A stretch of DNA of 64,000 nucleotides from Rhizobium oryziradicis (lineage in GTDB: Bacteria > Pseudomonadota > Alphaproteobacteria > Rhizobiales > Rhizobiaceae), in contig NZ_MKIM01000025.1 of assembly GCF_001939045.1 (NCBI RefSeq), positions 305,707 through 369,706 of the forward strand, written 5' to 3'. The notes below the pieces were generated by a model. That model saw only the letters and a list, made by a program, of their open reading frames with translations, did not search any database and was not told the origin of the DNA. Position numbers and translations under genes: made by a program. This document shows, piece after piece, positions 37,984 to 47,415 of the stretch; position 1 is the stretch's first letter; every line of letters begins with the position of its first letter.

Positions 37984-38064
37984 TCCATTCGATGTCATGC
38001 GCGTTGCGCCAGCGCGCATGTCTCTCCGTCAGATTTTAAAGCGTCAGATTTTTAAAGTCGGATT

Positions 38065-39468
38065 CTAAAAATCCTGCCGATGCTTGGTGCGAACGCGCTG
38101 GCGAACCTCATCAAAGCTGCATTCGCGCAGCAGATTTCCATTTTCCCAAACGGGTTGCAGGTGGTTTTCACGCCGGCCCAGCTCTTCAAGCCGCACGGAC
38201 GTAAATTCGTTGGCTTCAAACACCACTGCCCGACGTCCCACTTCGGGCAGCCGCTCATGCATGGTCACCGGCCGGCGGGAGATATCGCGCCACCGGCCTT
38301 TGTCATCCATCAATGCCGTGCATTTCATGGTGAAGGAATAGATGGAACGATTGATCTTCTGCAATTGAGACGCGCCGATGCCAAAGGTGATGTTTTCGGC
38401 GGAAAAGCCCATTCCCTCTAAGCGCCCGAGAATCATGGTGATATCGCGCAAGGATACGCCGTCGGCCTGCAGCACCCGCACCTTGTCATCCAGCACTTTA
38501 AAGCCTTTGGCATTCAGCCGGGTGCCAAAATGATAGGCCAGTTGCGCCACCGTTTGCACCGGTACATCAATGGGGTCGCCACTGTCGGGCCGCACAATCA
38601 GCGTGCCCGGCTTGGAGCGCACTTTTTGTTGCAGCGCCTTGCCCCAAAGCTCAGACACCGCATTGTGAATGTCATAGCTATCAGACACCACCGAATAGGT
38701 CGGGTAGTCACCAAATTGATCGACCATATGGGCAAAGGAAGCGTCTTCCTCGCTCTGCGGCCAGGCAATCATGGTGGTATGCTCAGACGCAGGCACAGAA
38801 AAACCCGCCATTTTCGCACCATAATAGCGGCGCGCATAGACGATGGCTTCCAGCGTATCGGTATTGTCGAAATGCAAAAGCGTTGCCAGCCCGCCCAGAC
38901 CGGCCTGCTCAAGGCTGGTCGCGCCGCGCGCGCCGTAATCGGCAAGCCGGGTTGCGATCACGCCATCGGGATCATCACAGCTGTTTTTCAAATAGGGCAT
39001 GAGCGTTTGCTTGACATCCCTCAGCGAGGTGGCCACCGCTGATGGATACCAGATTGCCCGCAGCAGCGCGGTTTCGATATAGGATGTCAGCCAAAAGCAG
39101 GCGGGATCCGTACTGACCACCTGCACCATAGGCACGCCGCGGTGGATGAAAGACCCTTCCGGGAGAGCCTCGATGCGTAACGGCAAAAAGCCGCCATGGG
39201 CATTGAGAATATGCTGCCATCCGCTGCGATCAAAGGGTTGGCCGTGCAAAGCGGCAATATCTTGCGCCTCGGCAATGTCGATGGCGGTTACCGGCTGCGA
39301 CAAATATTCCTTTAAAAACGCTTGCAGGCCAAAAAACACGATTTCAGGCCGCATGGAGGTGCCACGGGTGGTAATATAACCACTTAAGGCCTGCGTGCCG
39401 GGGGGATATTGCAAAAAATGCCCAAGCTTGTAGCTATCGGTATTCAAGATCGGGTTTGTGCGGCTCAT
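38065..39468 (-). CDS. nadV: Nicotinamide phosphoribosyltransferase (NAMPT/NadV type)
   Basis: 467 residues resembling eukaryotic NAMPT more than bacterial PncB: NTDSYKLGHFLQYPPGT at the start, SVPASEHTTMIAW holding the catalytic His equivalent (NAMPT H247), VVSDSYDIHNAV, and the PRPP-binding RPDSGDP. It should make NMN directly from nicotinamide and PRPP, skipping deamidation. NadV is scattered among bacteria and phages. No other NAD gene is adjacent. The ATG at 39468 was preferred to a GTG at 39477; both are close to a GGTGG. Confidence 0.9.
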   Translation of the reverse strand: MSRTNPILNTDSYKLGHFLQYPPGTQALSGYITTRGTSMRPEIVFFGLQAFLKEYLSQPVTAIDIAEAQDIAALHGQPFDRSGWQHILNAHGGFLPLRIEALPEGSFIHRGVPMVQVVSTDPACFWLTSYIETALLRAIWYPSAVATSLRDVKQTLMPYLKNSCDDPDGVIATRLADYGARGATSLEQAGLGGLATLLHFDNTDTLEAIVYARRYYGAKMAGFSVPASEHTTMIAWPQSEEDASFAHMVDQFGDYPTYSVVSDSYDIHNAVSELWGKALQQKVRSKPGTLIVRPDSGDPIDVPVQTVAQLAYHFGTRLNAKGFKVLDDKVRVLQADGVSLRDITMILGRLEGMGFSAENITFGIGASQLQKINRSIYSFTMKCTALMDDKGRWRDISRRPVTMHERLPEVGRRAVVFEANEFTSVRLEELGRRENHLQPVWENGNLLRECSFDEVRQRVRTKHRQDF

Positions 39469-39594
39469 GGTGTCCACCGGGCGGTTGAGTCAGACAAAAA
39501 AGGTCTGATTATGGCATTCAAAATGCACCTCATAGACATTCAAACCAACCCGAAGCTTACCGCATGGACAAGGTGGCAGAGATGCACACACCCA

Positions 39595-39695
39595 CAGTCT
39601 GTCAGGTTCAGATTGAACCAGACAGACTGTCGCTTCTCTTGTTTTCGTTTGTCTGATCAGAAAAACCGGCTTCCACTTTTCCCTGACACACTCGA
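39595..39695. repeat. Dispersed palindromic intergenic element, copy C
   Basis: Repeats both modules of copy A: a palindrome around GGTTCAGATTGAACC with AGTCTGTC/GACAGACT flanks, then GTTTGTCTGATCAG, AAAAACCGG, CACTTTTCCCTGACA. Copies A and C agree over about 100 bases with few differences. It lies upstream of nadV in the long nadV-to-40132 gap. Confidence 0.8.
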
Positions 39696-39697
39696 AA

Positions 39698-39713
39698 TTA
39701 ACCAAATATTAAC
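39698..39713. promoter_or_regulatory. Candidate CtrA-type box (TTAA-N7-TTAAC)
   Basis: TTAACCAAATATTAAC matches the alphaproteobacterial CtrA consensus of two TTAA halves seven bases apart, with the favoured final C. It lies about 230 bases upstream of nadV (minus) and 420 bases upstream of the 40132 gene (plus). Such a short AT motif can arise by chance in an AT-rich gap. Confidence 0.4.
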
Positions 39714-39818
39714 CAAGATTAATCATCCTGTGAACACAGATGATTCGAGACCGTGGCGGCCCATTTTACTGGTTGAAAAGCGAGAACCTGTTTTCGCATC
39801 AAAGCCAAGAGAAGAATC

Positions 39819-39856
39819 GAGAGCATCGGGCCGATTCCAGTTTTCTGCATGCTGTT
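39819..39856. repeat. Dispersed intergenic element, partial copy G
   Basis: GAGAGCATCGGGCCGATTCC followed by AGTTTTCTGCATGC, matching the second half of copy E at 27490-27520. The stretch from 39714 to 40131 holds no convincing gene; only this fragment and the probable upstream signals of the next gene are seen. Confidence 0.6.
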
Positions 39857-40131
39857 CTAGGCCCATCAAGCCATGTCACGGTCGCATGAGCGACTTTGCC
39901 CGCTGCATACTTCTGTCAATCGGGATCGATTTAAGAAATTATGCCGCAGATTTAAAATGTTGCAGCGTCATTTGTGCATTTGATAAAATGCCGGGCGCGA
40001 TAGACAGACTGTTTGTTCGATTATCCGGTTGTTGATCGTTTTCTTCCTCGCACCATATGGTGTAAGGGGCAATCCGCCGAAGAACAAAGCTTTTAAGATG
40101 CGCCGTAACTGCAACTGAAAAGGGGTATGCC

Positions 40132-42006
40132 GTGCTGCCTCCCGTCCAACCCACATCGCGAAGTGCTGTCGCCTTTGCCGACAGCACCGCAGAGAGTGCG
40201 CAACTGCCCAATGTGCCGGGTACCGCTGGTCAGGATGGCGGTGTGCGCGCAGATCAAAACAACAGCTCTTCGATCGCCGGACGCATCAACAATCTGTTGC
40301 TCAGCAGCCGCGAGACCGTGCGCGCCGATATGGCAACCATTGCCAATATGGTTGGCGCTTCCATTGGCATTGCGCGCAAGCCCAATGAAGCCGATAGCGC
40401 CTTTGCCGCTCGTTTTGTGGCTGCTTTGACCAAGCTGGATGAAGGCCAGCGGGCAGCACTGCAAAAGCAGCTCAATCAGGTCCTCAAGGGCCTGCAAGTG
40501 CAGGTTTTGCTGCAAGTGCTGCAACATCAGGATGGGCCGGAGGCGGCCTTGCTCTCTGCCTATATGGAAATTCAGCGCAGCAACCGCGATAACCTTAAAG
40601 CCCAGACGGTTGTTTCGTCCTACAATCAAAATTCTGAGAGCGAACCCGAGAAGCCTTCGGAGGCACAAGCCGCAAATGCAGGTGCCACACCGCGCGCCAC
40701 AGCACCGCAAACCTCTATCACCGTTGCCCTGCAAGGCTCTGTTGCTGGCGTGGTGGATAAGGAGGCCGCTATTGCCAATCTGGCGGCGACTTTGAGACAG
40801 GCGTCTTCCGGCGCATTGACCGATTACCAAACAGAGACCGGACAGGTGATCTCGGTGTCACCTCTGCCCGACGGCAGCACGGAGGCTGAGGCCAAGGCAC
40901 TCCGCACCACACCCGCTCCAGAGACCAACACCGGAACAAGTGCAAAAGTGCTGGGCGCAAAAATACCGAATTTTGGCGGCCTCCCTGCCAGCACTGGCCC
41001 GCAGCAAGATGAACAGATACAGACTGCGGCAGCCGCAACGCCTCTCAAAGCGTCCGCCACCCCGCCCATGGATGCGCCGTCAGCCAGACAATCGGTGGCG
41101 CAAACGCTGACAACACCGCCAGCAGAGCCATCGTCGCTCAAGGCAAAGGTTGCTGACTTGTCCCCATCTCCGTTGCAGCAGACAGAGGCTGAAGCAGCGC
41201 CGCGATCAACCGCAACGGTGGCGACACCTCTCGCGCCCGCCGCGAAAGGCCCGGAGAGACCTGCGTCCCAAGCAAGCGCCCGGACACAGGCGGATGTGGT
41301 GGATGAACGCGCACTTCAAAAAGAGGCCGCGATGGCCACCGCCCTTTCGATGAAAGGTTGGAGTGAAGCAGCGCTATTTGCGCCCCTCACGGCGCAAAAG
41401 GAGAGTACATCGACGGGTGCGGAGCTGTTTCGCCAGATGTTTTTTCAAACTGGCGATCTCAATGAAAGTGCTGAAGCCTCGGCATTGCGCGCGCTTGCCA
41501 ACCGGCCAGAGGCTGCGCAAAACGCTGAGAGTGCCAAGCCCAAAACGGCGGATAGCCGCGACACAGAGACGGAAAAGCAGGCGACAGAGCATGCATCCGT
41601 GCGCGCGCAAGCTGTCTTGACCCTGGCGGGTGCGCAAGCCGTGCCTGTTCCCGCGCCCTCCCAGATTCTGTTTCCGCTGGCGGTGCCTGTGCCGGTGGTC
41701 AATTACCTTGCCAATCAGCAACCCCCTGCCGATGAGCGAGACATCAGCATTGACGCGATTGATGCTCTTGGCGACGAAGAGACCCAACAGGATGCCCGCC
41801 AACAGCCCAATCAGGACCCGCCTGAAGAGGAGGAGGCGGAGACTGAGGCTCTCGAGGCCATGGACGACGACCCTCTTCTGCTACAAGCGACAACAGACGA
41901 AGCACATGACCAGACGGCGTATGCCGAACTGCCCAGGCTGCCCGCACCGCAGGACGAGCCGATTCTTGCCGATTCGCTCTATTGGAAGATTGCCGATCTG
42001 GAATAG
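40132..42006 (+). CDS. Large Ala/Pro/Gln-rich protein of unknown function
   Basis: 624 residues starting at GTG with AAGGGG seven bases upstream. An ordered N-terminal part (about 45-170) looks helical and includes Leu/Gln-rich heptads (LQKQLNQVLKGLQVQVLLQVLQ), possibly a coiled coil. A long low-complexity region (about 175-400) is rich in Ala, Pro, Thr and Ser, then a second structured patch (about 405-460) and an acidic tail (EEEEAETEALEAMDDD) ending YWKIADLE. No signal peptide or membrane helix is visible. No family is recognised. The layout resembles cytoplasmic scaffold-like or secretion-length proteins, but that is only a resemblance. Confidence 0.7.
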   Translation: MLPPVQPTSRSAVAFADSTAESAQLPNVPGTAGQDGGVRADQNNSSSIAGRINNLLLSSRETVRADMATIANMVGASIGIARKPNEADSAFAARFVAALTKLDEGQRAALQKQLNQVLKGLQVQVLLQVLQHQDGPEAALLSAYMEIQRSNRDNLKAQTVVSSYNQNSESEPEKPSEAQAANAGATPRATAPQTSITVALQGSVAGVVDKEAAIANLAATLRQASSGALTDYQTETGQVISVSPLPDGSTEAEAKALRTTPAPETNTGTSAKVLGAKIPNFGGLPASTGPQQDEQIQTAAAATPLKASATPPMDAPSARQSVAQTLTTPPAEPSSLKAKVADLSPSPLQQTEAEAAPRSTATVATPLAPAAKGPERPASQASARTQADVVDERALQKEAAMATALSMKGWSEAALFAPLTAQKESTSTGAELFRQMFFQTGDLNESAEASALRALANRPEAAQNAESAKPKTADSRDTETEKQATEHASVRAQAVLTLAGAQAVPVPAPSQILFPLAVPVPVVNYLANQQPPADERDISIDAIDALGDEETQQDARQQPNQDPPEEEEAETEALEAMDDDPLLLQATTDEAHDQTAYAELPRLPAPQDEPILADSLYWKIADLE

Positions 42007-42058
42007 GAGACCAACGCGCGGAGAACAGAAAGCAAAGGGCCACAGCACCATTGCCGGT

Positions 42059-42928
42059 CTATTTCACAGCAGCACTTGCCCGCCGCTGGGCGATAAAAAC
42101 GCTGACCAAAACGGCAATGAAGCCAACGCCTTGCAGCAGAGACAGGCTTTGCCCCAACAATGCCCAGCCGAGCAAAGTTGCGACCATGGGGCTCAGAAAG
42201 CCCAAGGCCGCAACAGCCGATGGCTCAATCCGCGCAATGCCCCAGAACCAGAGAAGATAGGTAAAGGCGGCACCAATCACACCCAGATAGGCAAAGCCGA
42301 GATAATTGAGCGGCGTCAACACGGGCAAGGCAGGCTCCAGCAGCAAGGCCAATGGCACCAGCAGCAAGCCGCCTGCGGTTAATTGCCAGGCGGTGAAGGT
42401 CAGGTTGGACACTGGCGGACGCCAGTGGCGGGTTAAAACCGTGCCTGCGGCCATGGACACAGCCCCCGCCAAACCAGCCGCAATCCCCACCGGATCAAGG
42501 GCTGCCCTAGGCGTCAACACCAGCAGCGCCACACCCGCAAGCCCGATGCAGGCCGCAAGGATCACGGCCAGCCGGATCGGCGTGCCAATCACCAACCGGG
42601 CGAGACCAATAACAATGAGCGGCTGCACCGCGCCGACGGTTGCCGCCACCCCGCCCGGCAGGCGGTAAGCCGAAACAAACAACATGGCCCAGAACAGCGT
42701 AAAATTCAGCCCGCCGAGCACAAACACCCGCAAAGCCCAAACCCCTCTCGGCAGTTGCCGCACCAAAAGCAGCAACAGAATGCCAGCCGGAAGGGCACGG
42801 AGCATGGCGACATGCAGCGGATAGCCCTGCGGCAGCAAGTTGGTGGTGACGATATAGGTACTGCCCCAAATGGCAGGTGCCAAAGCGGTGACGGCAATGG
42901 GCCAGAGGGATGCTTTATTTATCTTCAT
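42059..42928 (-). CDS. EamA-family (DMT) inner-membrane transporter
   Basis: 289 residues with ten predicted helices in two EamA repeats (about 10-130 and 145-280): WGSTYIVTTNLLP at the start and PLNYLGFAYLGVIGAAFTYLLWFWGI in the second repeat. Such proteins usually export metabolites or drugs. The ATG at 42928 faces the divergent MarR gene across 80 bases containing two matching palindromes, so it is almost certainly controlled by that regulator. The open frame upstream of 42928 runs through the operators and is not coding. Confidence 0.9.
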   Translation of the reverse strand: MKINKASLWPIAVTALAPAIWGSTYIVTTNLLPQGYPLHVAMLRALPAGILLLLLVRQLPRGVWALRVFVLGGLNFTLFWAMLFVSAYRLPGGVAATVGAVQPLIVIGLARLVIGTPIRLAVILAACIGLAGVALLVLTPRAALDPVGIAAGLAGAVSMAAGTVLTRHWRPPVSNLTFTAWQLTAGGLLLVPLALLLEPALPVLTPLNYLGFAYLGVIGAAFTYLLWFWGIARIEPSAVAALGFLSPMVATLLGWALLGQSLSLLQGVGFIAVLVSVFIAQRRASAAVK

Positions 42929-42932
42929 GTCA

Positions 42933-42954
42933 ATTATCTCGATTTCAAGATAAT
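42933..42954. promoter_or_regulatory. Operator 1, MarR-type palindrome
   Basis: Read on the minus strand this is ATTATCTTGAAATCGAGATAAT in two halves: ATTATCT and AGATAAT separated by eight bases. It lies five bases upstream of the EamA start codon and matches operator 2 at 19 or more of 20 core positions. Confidence 0.75.
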
Positions 42955-42969
42955 TAGCTCTAGCACGGT

Positions 42970-42989
42970 TTATCTTGAAATCAAGACAA
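42970..42989. promoter_or_regulatory. Operator 2, MarR-type palindrome
   Basis: TTATCTTGAAATCAAGACAA (plus strand) repeats the TATCTTGA/TCAAGATA symmetry of operator 1, twenty bases upstream of the MarR start. Two near-identical sites in an 80-base divergent gap are the usual arrangement for an autoregulated MarR protein. Confidence 0.75.
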
Positions 42990-43008
42990 TTTCTGCTATC
43001 GCTGCCTG

Positions 43009-43512
43009 ATGGAAAAAAAACAGACACCAGATGCCGTGGATCGGATTTTGGCGCAGTGGCAGTGTGAGCGGCCGGACCTTGATGTGACCCCCATGGGGCT
43101 TTTGGGCAGGCTTGGCCGATTGCACGAGCAGTTGGCGCGCAATATTGAGGCGGTGATGCAATCTTACGGCCTCAACAGCTCCAGTTTTGATGTGCTGGCC
43201 ACATTGCGGCGGGCGGGCAGCCCTTACCAGCTTCCGCCCTCGGATCTGTGGGCGACCATGATGGTCACATCCGGCACCATGACCAACCGCATTGACCAGC
43301 TGGAAAAACAAGGTCTGGTGCAGCGCCTGCCCAATCCGCAAGACCGGCGCAGTCTGTTGATTGCTCTGACAGACAAGGGCTTTGCCCTGATCGACAAAGC
43401 CGTGACCGGGCATGTGGCAAACCAGCATAGATTGGTCTCTATGCTGCCGCCGGAGCAGCAAGCGGCACTGGATGATCTGTTACGGCAGTTTCTGGCCGGA
43501 TTTGAACCCTGA
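43009..43512 (+). CDS. MarR-family transcriptional regulator
   Basis: 167 residues with the winged helix-turn-helix core (about 60-125): SSFDVLATLRRAG, LWATMMVTSGTMTNRIDQLEKQGLVQR and the wing PNPQDRRSLLIALTDKG. It probably binds the two palindromes just upstream and represses itself and the divergent EamA exporter until a small phenolic or similar ligand relieves it. The ligand is unknown. Confidence 0.93.
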   Translation: MEKKQTPDAVDRILAQWQCERPDLDVTPMGLLGRLGRLHEQLARNIEAVMQSYGLNSSSFDVLATLRRAGSPYQLPPSDLWATMMVTSGTMTNRIDQLEKQGLVQRLPNPQDRRSLLIALTDKGFALIDKAVTGHVANQHRLVSMLPPEQQAALDDLLRQFLAGFEP

Positions 43513-43527
43513 AAGTGGAAGCCAACT

Positions 43528-45135
43528 CTAAAACAAACTGCCCTGCCCCGCAGGCGGTTCTGACTTTTTCGGCGCTTTTGCCGCAGGCGCTGGCTTTTGT
43601 GCAGGAACCGAAGGCGGTAGCGGATTATCTGTCGCACCAATGGCCGCAGAAACCCGACCATCGGCAAACTCAATGGCAATGGCCTGACCATTGGCCAGAG
43701 CATTGGCACGCGAGAGGGGCCGATTGTCCTCATCACGGATCACGGCATAGCCGCGCATCAGCACATTCTTGTAGGACAAAGATTGCAACATACGATCATG
43801 GGCCGAAACCATCGAGCGCGCCCGTTTCAGATCGTGAACAATGGCACTATCGGCCCGGCGGCTAAGACTTTCCAGCCGATCCTTGCCGCGCCCCAATTGC
43901 GCTTTCAAACGCGCGGGAAGCGTGGTCAAAGTGGCATCAAACCGGCCAAGGCGGGCTTTGTGACGCTCAATCAGCCGCTCGACAATACGGTCGGCAAGCG
44001 CTGCACGTTCGCTCACCCGTTGGCGACGCTCGATCAACCGGCGGGCCAACATATCGGGGGATAATTTGGCGCTGGCGCGCTCAAACAGCCGCCGCTTGCT
44101 CATGGTGTTAAGCTCTAACCCGCGCCCCAAGCCGCTGGCCGCCTCATCAAACCGGCGACGCGGCAAAGCAAGCAACTGATCCAGAGATGGCAAGGCGCGC
44201 GCAAGGGCGCGCACGCTTTGGCGGTGATGGTCCATCTGACGGCTCATCGCCCCTGACAGACGCGCCGACAACCCGGCAATCTGGGCCTGAAGATCCGCCT
44301 TGACCGGAACCGCCATTTCGGCGGCACCCGTGGGCGTGGGGGCACGCACGTCGGCTGCGTAATCAATCAGCGTCCAATCGGTCTCATGGCCGACGGCTGA
44401 AATCAGCGGAATGGTGCTGGCGCTTGCCGCCCGCACTACGGCTTCATCATTGAAGCTCCACAGATCTTCGAGGCTGCCGCCACCGCGCGCCACAATCAGC
44501 ACATCCGGCCTTGGGATCGCGCCGCCCGGTTCCATCGCGTTGAAGCCATGGATGGCATTGGCCACTTCATCGCCAGAGCCTTCACCTTGCACCTTTACCG
44601 GCCAAACCAGCACATGCACCGGAAAACGATCGGAAATCCGGTGCAAAATATCGCGGATGACAGCGCCGGTTGGCGAGGTCACAACGCCGATCACCTTGGG
44701 CATAAAGGGCAACAATTGTTTACGGGCCGGATCAAACAGGCCTTCAGCGGTAAAGCGGCGCTTGCGCTCTTCAATCAGCGCCATCAGGGCTCCGGCACCG
44801 GCCGGTTCCATTTGCTCAATCACGATCTGATATTTGCTGGAACCAGGAAAGGTGGTGATGCGCCCGGTGGCAATCACTTCCATGCCCTCTTCCGGTCTAT
44901 ATTTCAGCTTGGAAAACGAGCCTTTCCAGATCACCGCATCAATGCGTGACTTGTCATCTTTGAGCGAAAAATACGCATGGCCTGAGGAATGCTGGCCGCG
45001 ATAACCCGAAATTTCGCCCCGCACCCGCACTTGGTCGAAGGCAGTCTCAATGGTGCGCTTGATCGATCCGGAAAGCTCCGAAACGGTAAACTCGCTGAGA
45101 TTGCTGGGCGAATCATCGCTGAAAAAACTGGCCAT
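43528..45135 (-). CDS. xseA: Exodeoxyribonuclease VII large subunit
   Basis: 535 residues, somewhat longer than E. coli XseA. The N-terminal OB-fold (about 15-115, [24 protein letters not shown]) is followed by the catalytic region ([48 protein letters not shown]) and a long coiled-coil arm. The last 40 residues are an Ala/Pro/Lys tail absent from E. coli. With the small subunit XseB (not in this window) it degrades single-stranded DNA to oligonucleotides. Confidence 0.95.
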   Translation of the reverse strand: MASFFSDDSPSNLSEFTVSELSGSIKRTIETAFDQVRVRGEISGYRGQHSSGHAYFSLKDDKSRIDAVIWKGSFSKLKYRPEEGMEVIATGRITTFPGSSKYQIVIEQMEPAGAGALMALIEERKRRFTAEGLFDPARKQLLPFMPKVIGVVTSPTGAVIRDILHRISDRFPVHVLVWPVKVQGEGSGDEVANAIHGFNAMEPGGAIPRPDVLIVARGGGSLEDLWSFNDEAVVRAASASTIPLISAVGHETDWTLIDYAADVRAPTPTGAAEMAVPVKADLQAQIAGLSARLSGAMSRQMDHHRQSVRALARALPSLDQLLALPRRRFDEAASGLGRGLELNTMSKRRLFERASAKLSPDMLARRLIERRQRVSERAALADRIVERLIERHKARLGRFDATLTTLPARLKAQLGRGKDRLESLSRRADSAIVHDLKRARSMVSAHDRMLQSLSYKNVLMRGYAVIRDEDNRPLSRANALANGQAIAIEFADGRVSAAIGATDNPLPPSVPAQKPAPAAKAPKKSEPPAGQGSLF

Positions 45136-45340
45136 GCGGCTTTTTACCCGAGTGCGTTTTAAAACGCACCCCCTTCACAAATCAACACGCAGGGTTTTCC
45201 GGTATCATGTTGTGCCCCGCCACACGCACAAATCACGCATATGTCAACAATGTAATATTGAGTGTGATGGAACAATCATTAACTCTCAGGGGTTATGTTG
45301 GCGGAAATCACGATACGTTTTTTATTACGGGATCAAAGAC

Positions 45341-45568
45341 ATGACTTTCCTGATTGCCATGACAATTGGCATTGCCACAGGCGCAATGCGCAGCATCTTT
45401 TCCATTGTAATGGTATCAGCCATGCTGCTTCTGGGTGGCATCGTCATGATCGTGCTTGGCACGTCCTTTGGTGTCATGGACTTGCTGATGGCCTTGATCG
45501 GTTATCAAGTCGGGCTGATCAATTGCCTCATTCTGGCGATGGTGGTGTCGAACCACCGCCCAGCATAA
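45341..45568 (+). CDS. Small membrane protein of unknown function
   Basis: 75 residues starting MTFLIAMTIGIATGAMRSIFS, with two or three hydrophobic helices and a short polar C-terminus. The frame is open back to 45050, but that part overlaps the xseA start and lacks membrane character. A GATCAAAGAC stretch, not a good ribosome-binding site, precedes the ATG. The family is not recognised. It is convergent with the GT-C gene. Confidence 0.6.
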   Translation: MTFLIAMTIGIATGAMRSIFSIVMVSAMLLLGGIVMIVLGTSFGVMDLLMALIGYQVGLINCLILAMVVSNHRPA

Positions 45569-45612
45569 GATCTTCAATAAACCGTTTTCCTCACCATTCA
45601 ACTTTCGCTCAT

Positions 45613-47415
45613 TCACCGAACCGAAAACAACTTTAAGCCCGAATGCGGGTCTTGCGGCAAGGGGTCGAGATAATCGGGCACTGCTCCTCTCGCAAGCGCC
45701 GCATACAGCCCATCCGATTTTAGCGTGATCAATTGCTTTGTTTGCGCATCCGATGGGCAAAATGCCAAAATTCCCACCCCTGCACCCCGTAAAAAAGAAT
45801 GGGCATCCTTGGGCGTTGAAAGGCCGATATGCAATTCGGTCAGCATGCCGCCCTGATTGCGATGATAAGGCGCGGTGAGAACCCGATGCTGGGTAAAGCG
45901 CAAAATGGCCGTGCCAATCTCCGAGGAAGCGGCCACCGTTGTTGCGGGCAGGCCTGCCAATTGCGACAATGCTTGCGTTGATTTGCATTGATCCGTAGCC
46001 GCCTGTGTGGTGCTTGAACGGGATTTGAGCGCTTGCGGCCCTTGTGACACGAACACCCCGACAACAGCCCACAGCGCCGGAACAGACAAAAGAATGCTGG
46101 CTATATAAATCAGTTGAGAGCTTATGTGCCGGGGTTGACGCTGCATAGTCTCGCGCAGATCGGCAATCAGCAGCGACAGCGGCACAATGGCCAGCATATT
46201 GGCAAACATATTGCCACGCACCTGAATGAGCGAAACGGCCCAGCTTATGCCCAGCAGCAAAGCCAGAACCATGTGGGGAGCCGCCCTGTCTTTTCGCCAG
46301 ATCCGCCAACAACAGACCAGCAGCGCCAAAAAGCCCACGGCGTAAAATGCCCCAAGCTCGGGTGGCTCCCGCCGCGCAATGGCGAGAAAGGACATGGCCT
46401 CTCCCACATTGTTCAGCCAGAGGGTGACCAGCATGGGATCAAGATTGGCCAGCGGATTGCCAAGGCATTGCGGCGCGATCTTGAGGGCGGACACACCAAC
46501 CACGACGCCAATCAGCAAAAGACTTGCCAGTCGATAGGGCAGGCTCAACCGGCTTGCCGCAACGGATGTCAGACACAGCAACCCGCCGCCCATGGCCGTC
46601 AAAGCATAATAGCCAAAGGAAAGATTGTCGCAGGTGACCACCAGATAATGCGCGGGAGGGACCGTGCCGACAAAAAACAGACTGACAAACAGCGCAAGCG
46701 CCCATGAAAAAGAGGCGGCACGCGCCTGCATTGCCTTGCCCGCTACGCCCCAGTTGATTGCAACAATCAAACAGGCGACCGCGATGATCGGCGTGGTTTC
46801 TGCGCCAATGGCCAGAGCCAGCGCGCACGCCACGCCCGCCGCCGCATAGACCAGAGAGGATGTTGAAACACTCAAGACCATGGCCAAAAAAGCCACAAGC
46901 GCAATCTGCACATTGTGATGATCGATAGAGCCGGGCAAAAACCGATTGGATGTCAAAAGATAAAGCCCCGTCAGCCCCAGCGCCACATGCAGGGCCACCC
47001 GCCCCCCCAGCTTTTGCGCAGTAAGTCCCAGCGACACCATCACTGGCGCAATCCACAGCAAGGGCCAGATGGCGAGCGCGACAGCCTCTGCCGTTTGCGG
47101 CGCAAACCACAGGCTTGAGAGGCGAATGAGAATGGCAATGGGAAAATCAATCAGGCGTGACCAATGCATCAACGTGCCAGGTAAAAGCCCCAGCCGATAT
47201 TGCATCATATCAAACCAGCCTTGCCCGGCCAGAAAATCGCGCACCTCGACCAGCCGCATGGCGTCATCATTATCGGCACCAACATAGTCTTGAGCAAAGC
47301 TCAATCTCACCACCAGAATAATGGCGATCACCAAGGTGCTATAAGCCGCCATGATCCATGCCGGATGCATGGCTTTGGGCCTTGCGGATGAGAGAGGTGC
47401 AACAGCCATAGCCAA
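45613..47415 (-). CDS. GT-C-type integral membrane glycosyltransferase-like protein
   Basis: 600 residues with about eleven to twelve helices. The first external loop contains YVGADNDDAMRLVEVRDFLAGQGWFD, with the acidic pair (DD) typical of GT-C enzymes (STT3/PMT/ArnT-like) that use polyprenyl-phosphate-linked sugars. The C-terminal 120 residues are a soluble periplasmic-type domain with a Cys pair possibility. It is divergent from a DPM1-like GT2 and a GtrA flippase, a combination that supplies such a lipid-linked donor. The acceptor is unknown. Confidence 0.8.
   Translation of the reverse strand: MAMAVAPLSSARPKAMHPAWIMAAYSTLVIAIILVVRLSFAQDYVGADNDDAMRLVEVRDFLAGQGWFDMMQYRLGLLPGTLMHWSRLIDFPIAILIRLSSLWFAPQTAEAVALAIWPLLWIAPVMVSLGLTAQKLGGRVALHVALGLTGLYLLTSNRFLPGSIDHHNVQIALVAFLAMVLSVSTSSLVYAAAGVACALALAIGAETTPIIAVACLIVAINWGVAGKAMQARAASFSWALALFVSLFFVGTVPPAHYLVVTCDNLSFGYYALTAMGGGLLCLTSVAASRLSLPYRLASLLLIGVVVGVSALKIAPQCLGNPLANLDPMLVTLWLNNVGEAMSFLAIARREPPELGAFYAVGFLALLVCCWRIWRKDRAAPHMVLALLLGISWAVSLIQVRGNMFANMLAIVPLSLLIADLRETMQRQPRHISSQLIYIASILLSVPALWAVVGVFVSQGPQALKSRSSTTQAATDQCKSTQALSQLAGLPATTVAASSEIGTAILRFTQHRVLTAPYHRNQGGMLTELHIGLSTPKDAHSFLRGAGVGILAFCPSDAQTKQLITLKSDGLYAALARGAVPDYLDPLPQDPHSGLKLFSVR

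Noticed and set aside
39409..40035. Plus-strand open frame of 208 codons in the nadV to 40132 gap
   Set aside because: It begins inside nadV on the opposite strand and runs through the dispersed repeats; the translation is Arg/Ser/Cys-rich without domain features.
45050..45340. N-terminal extension of the small membrane protein at 45341
   Set aside because: It crosses the xseA start region on the other strand and has no membrane or signal character; the hydrophobic protein starts cleanly at the ATG at 45341.
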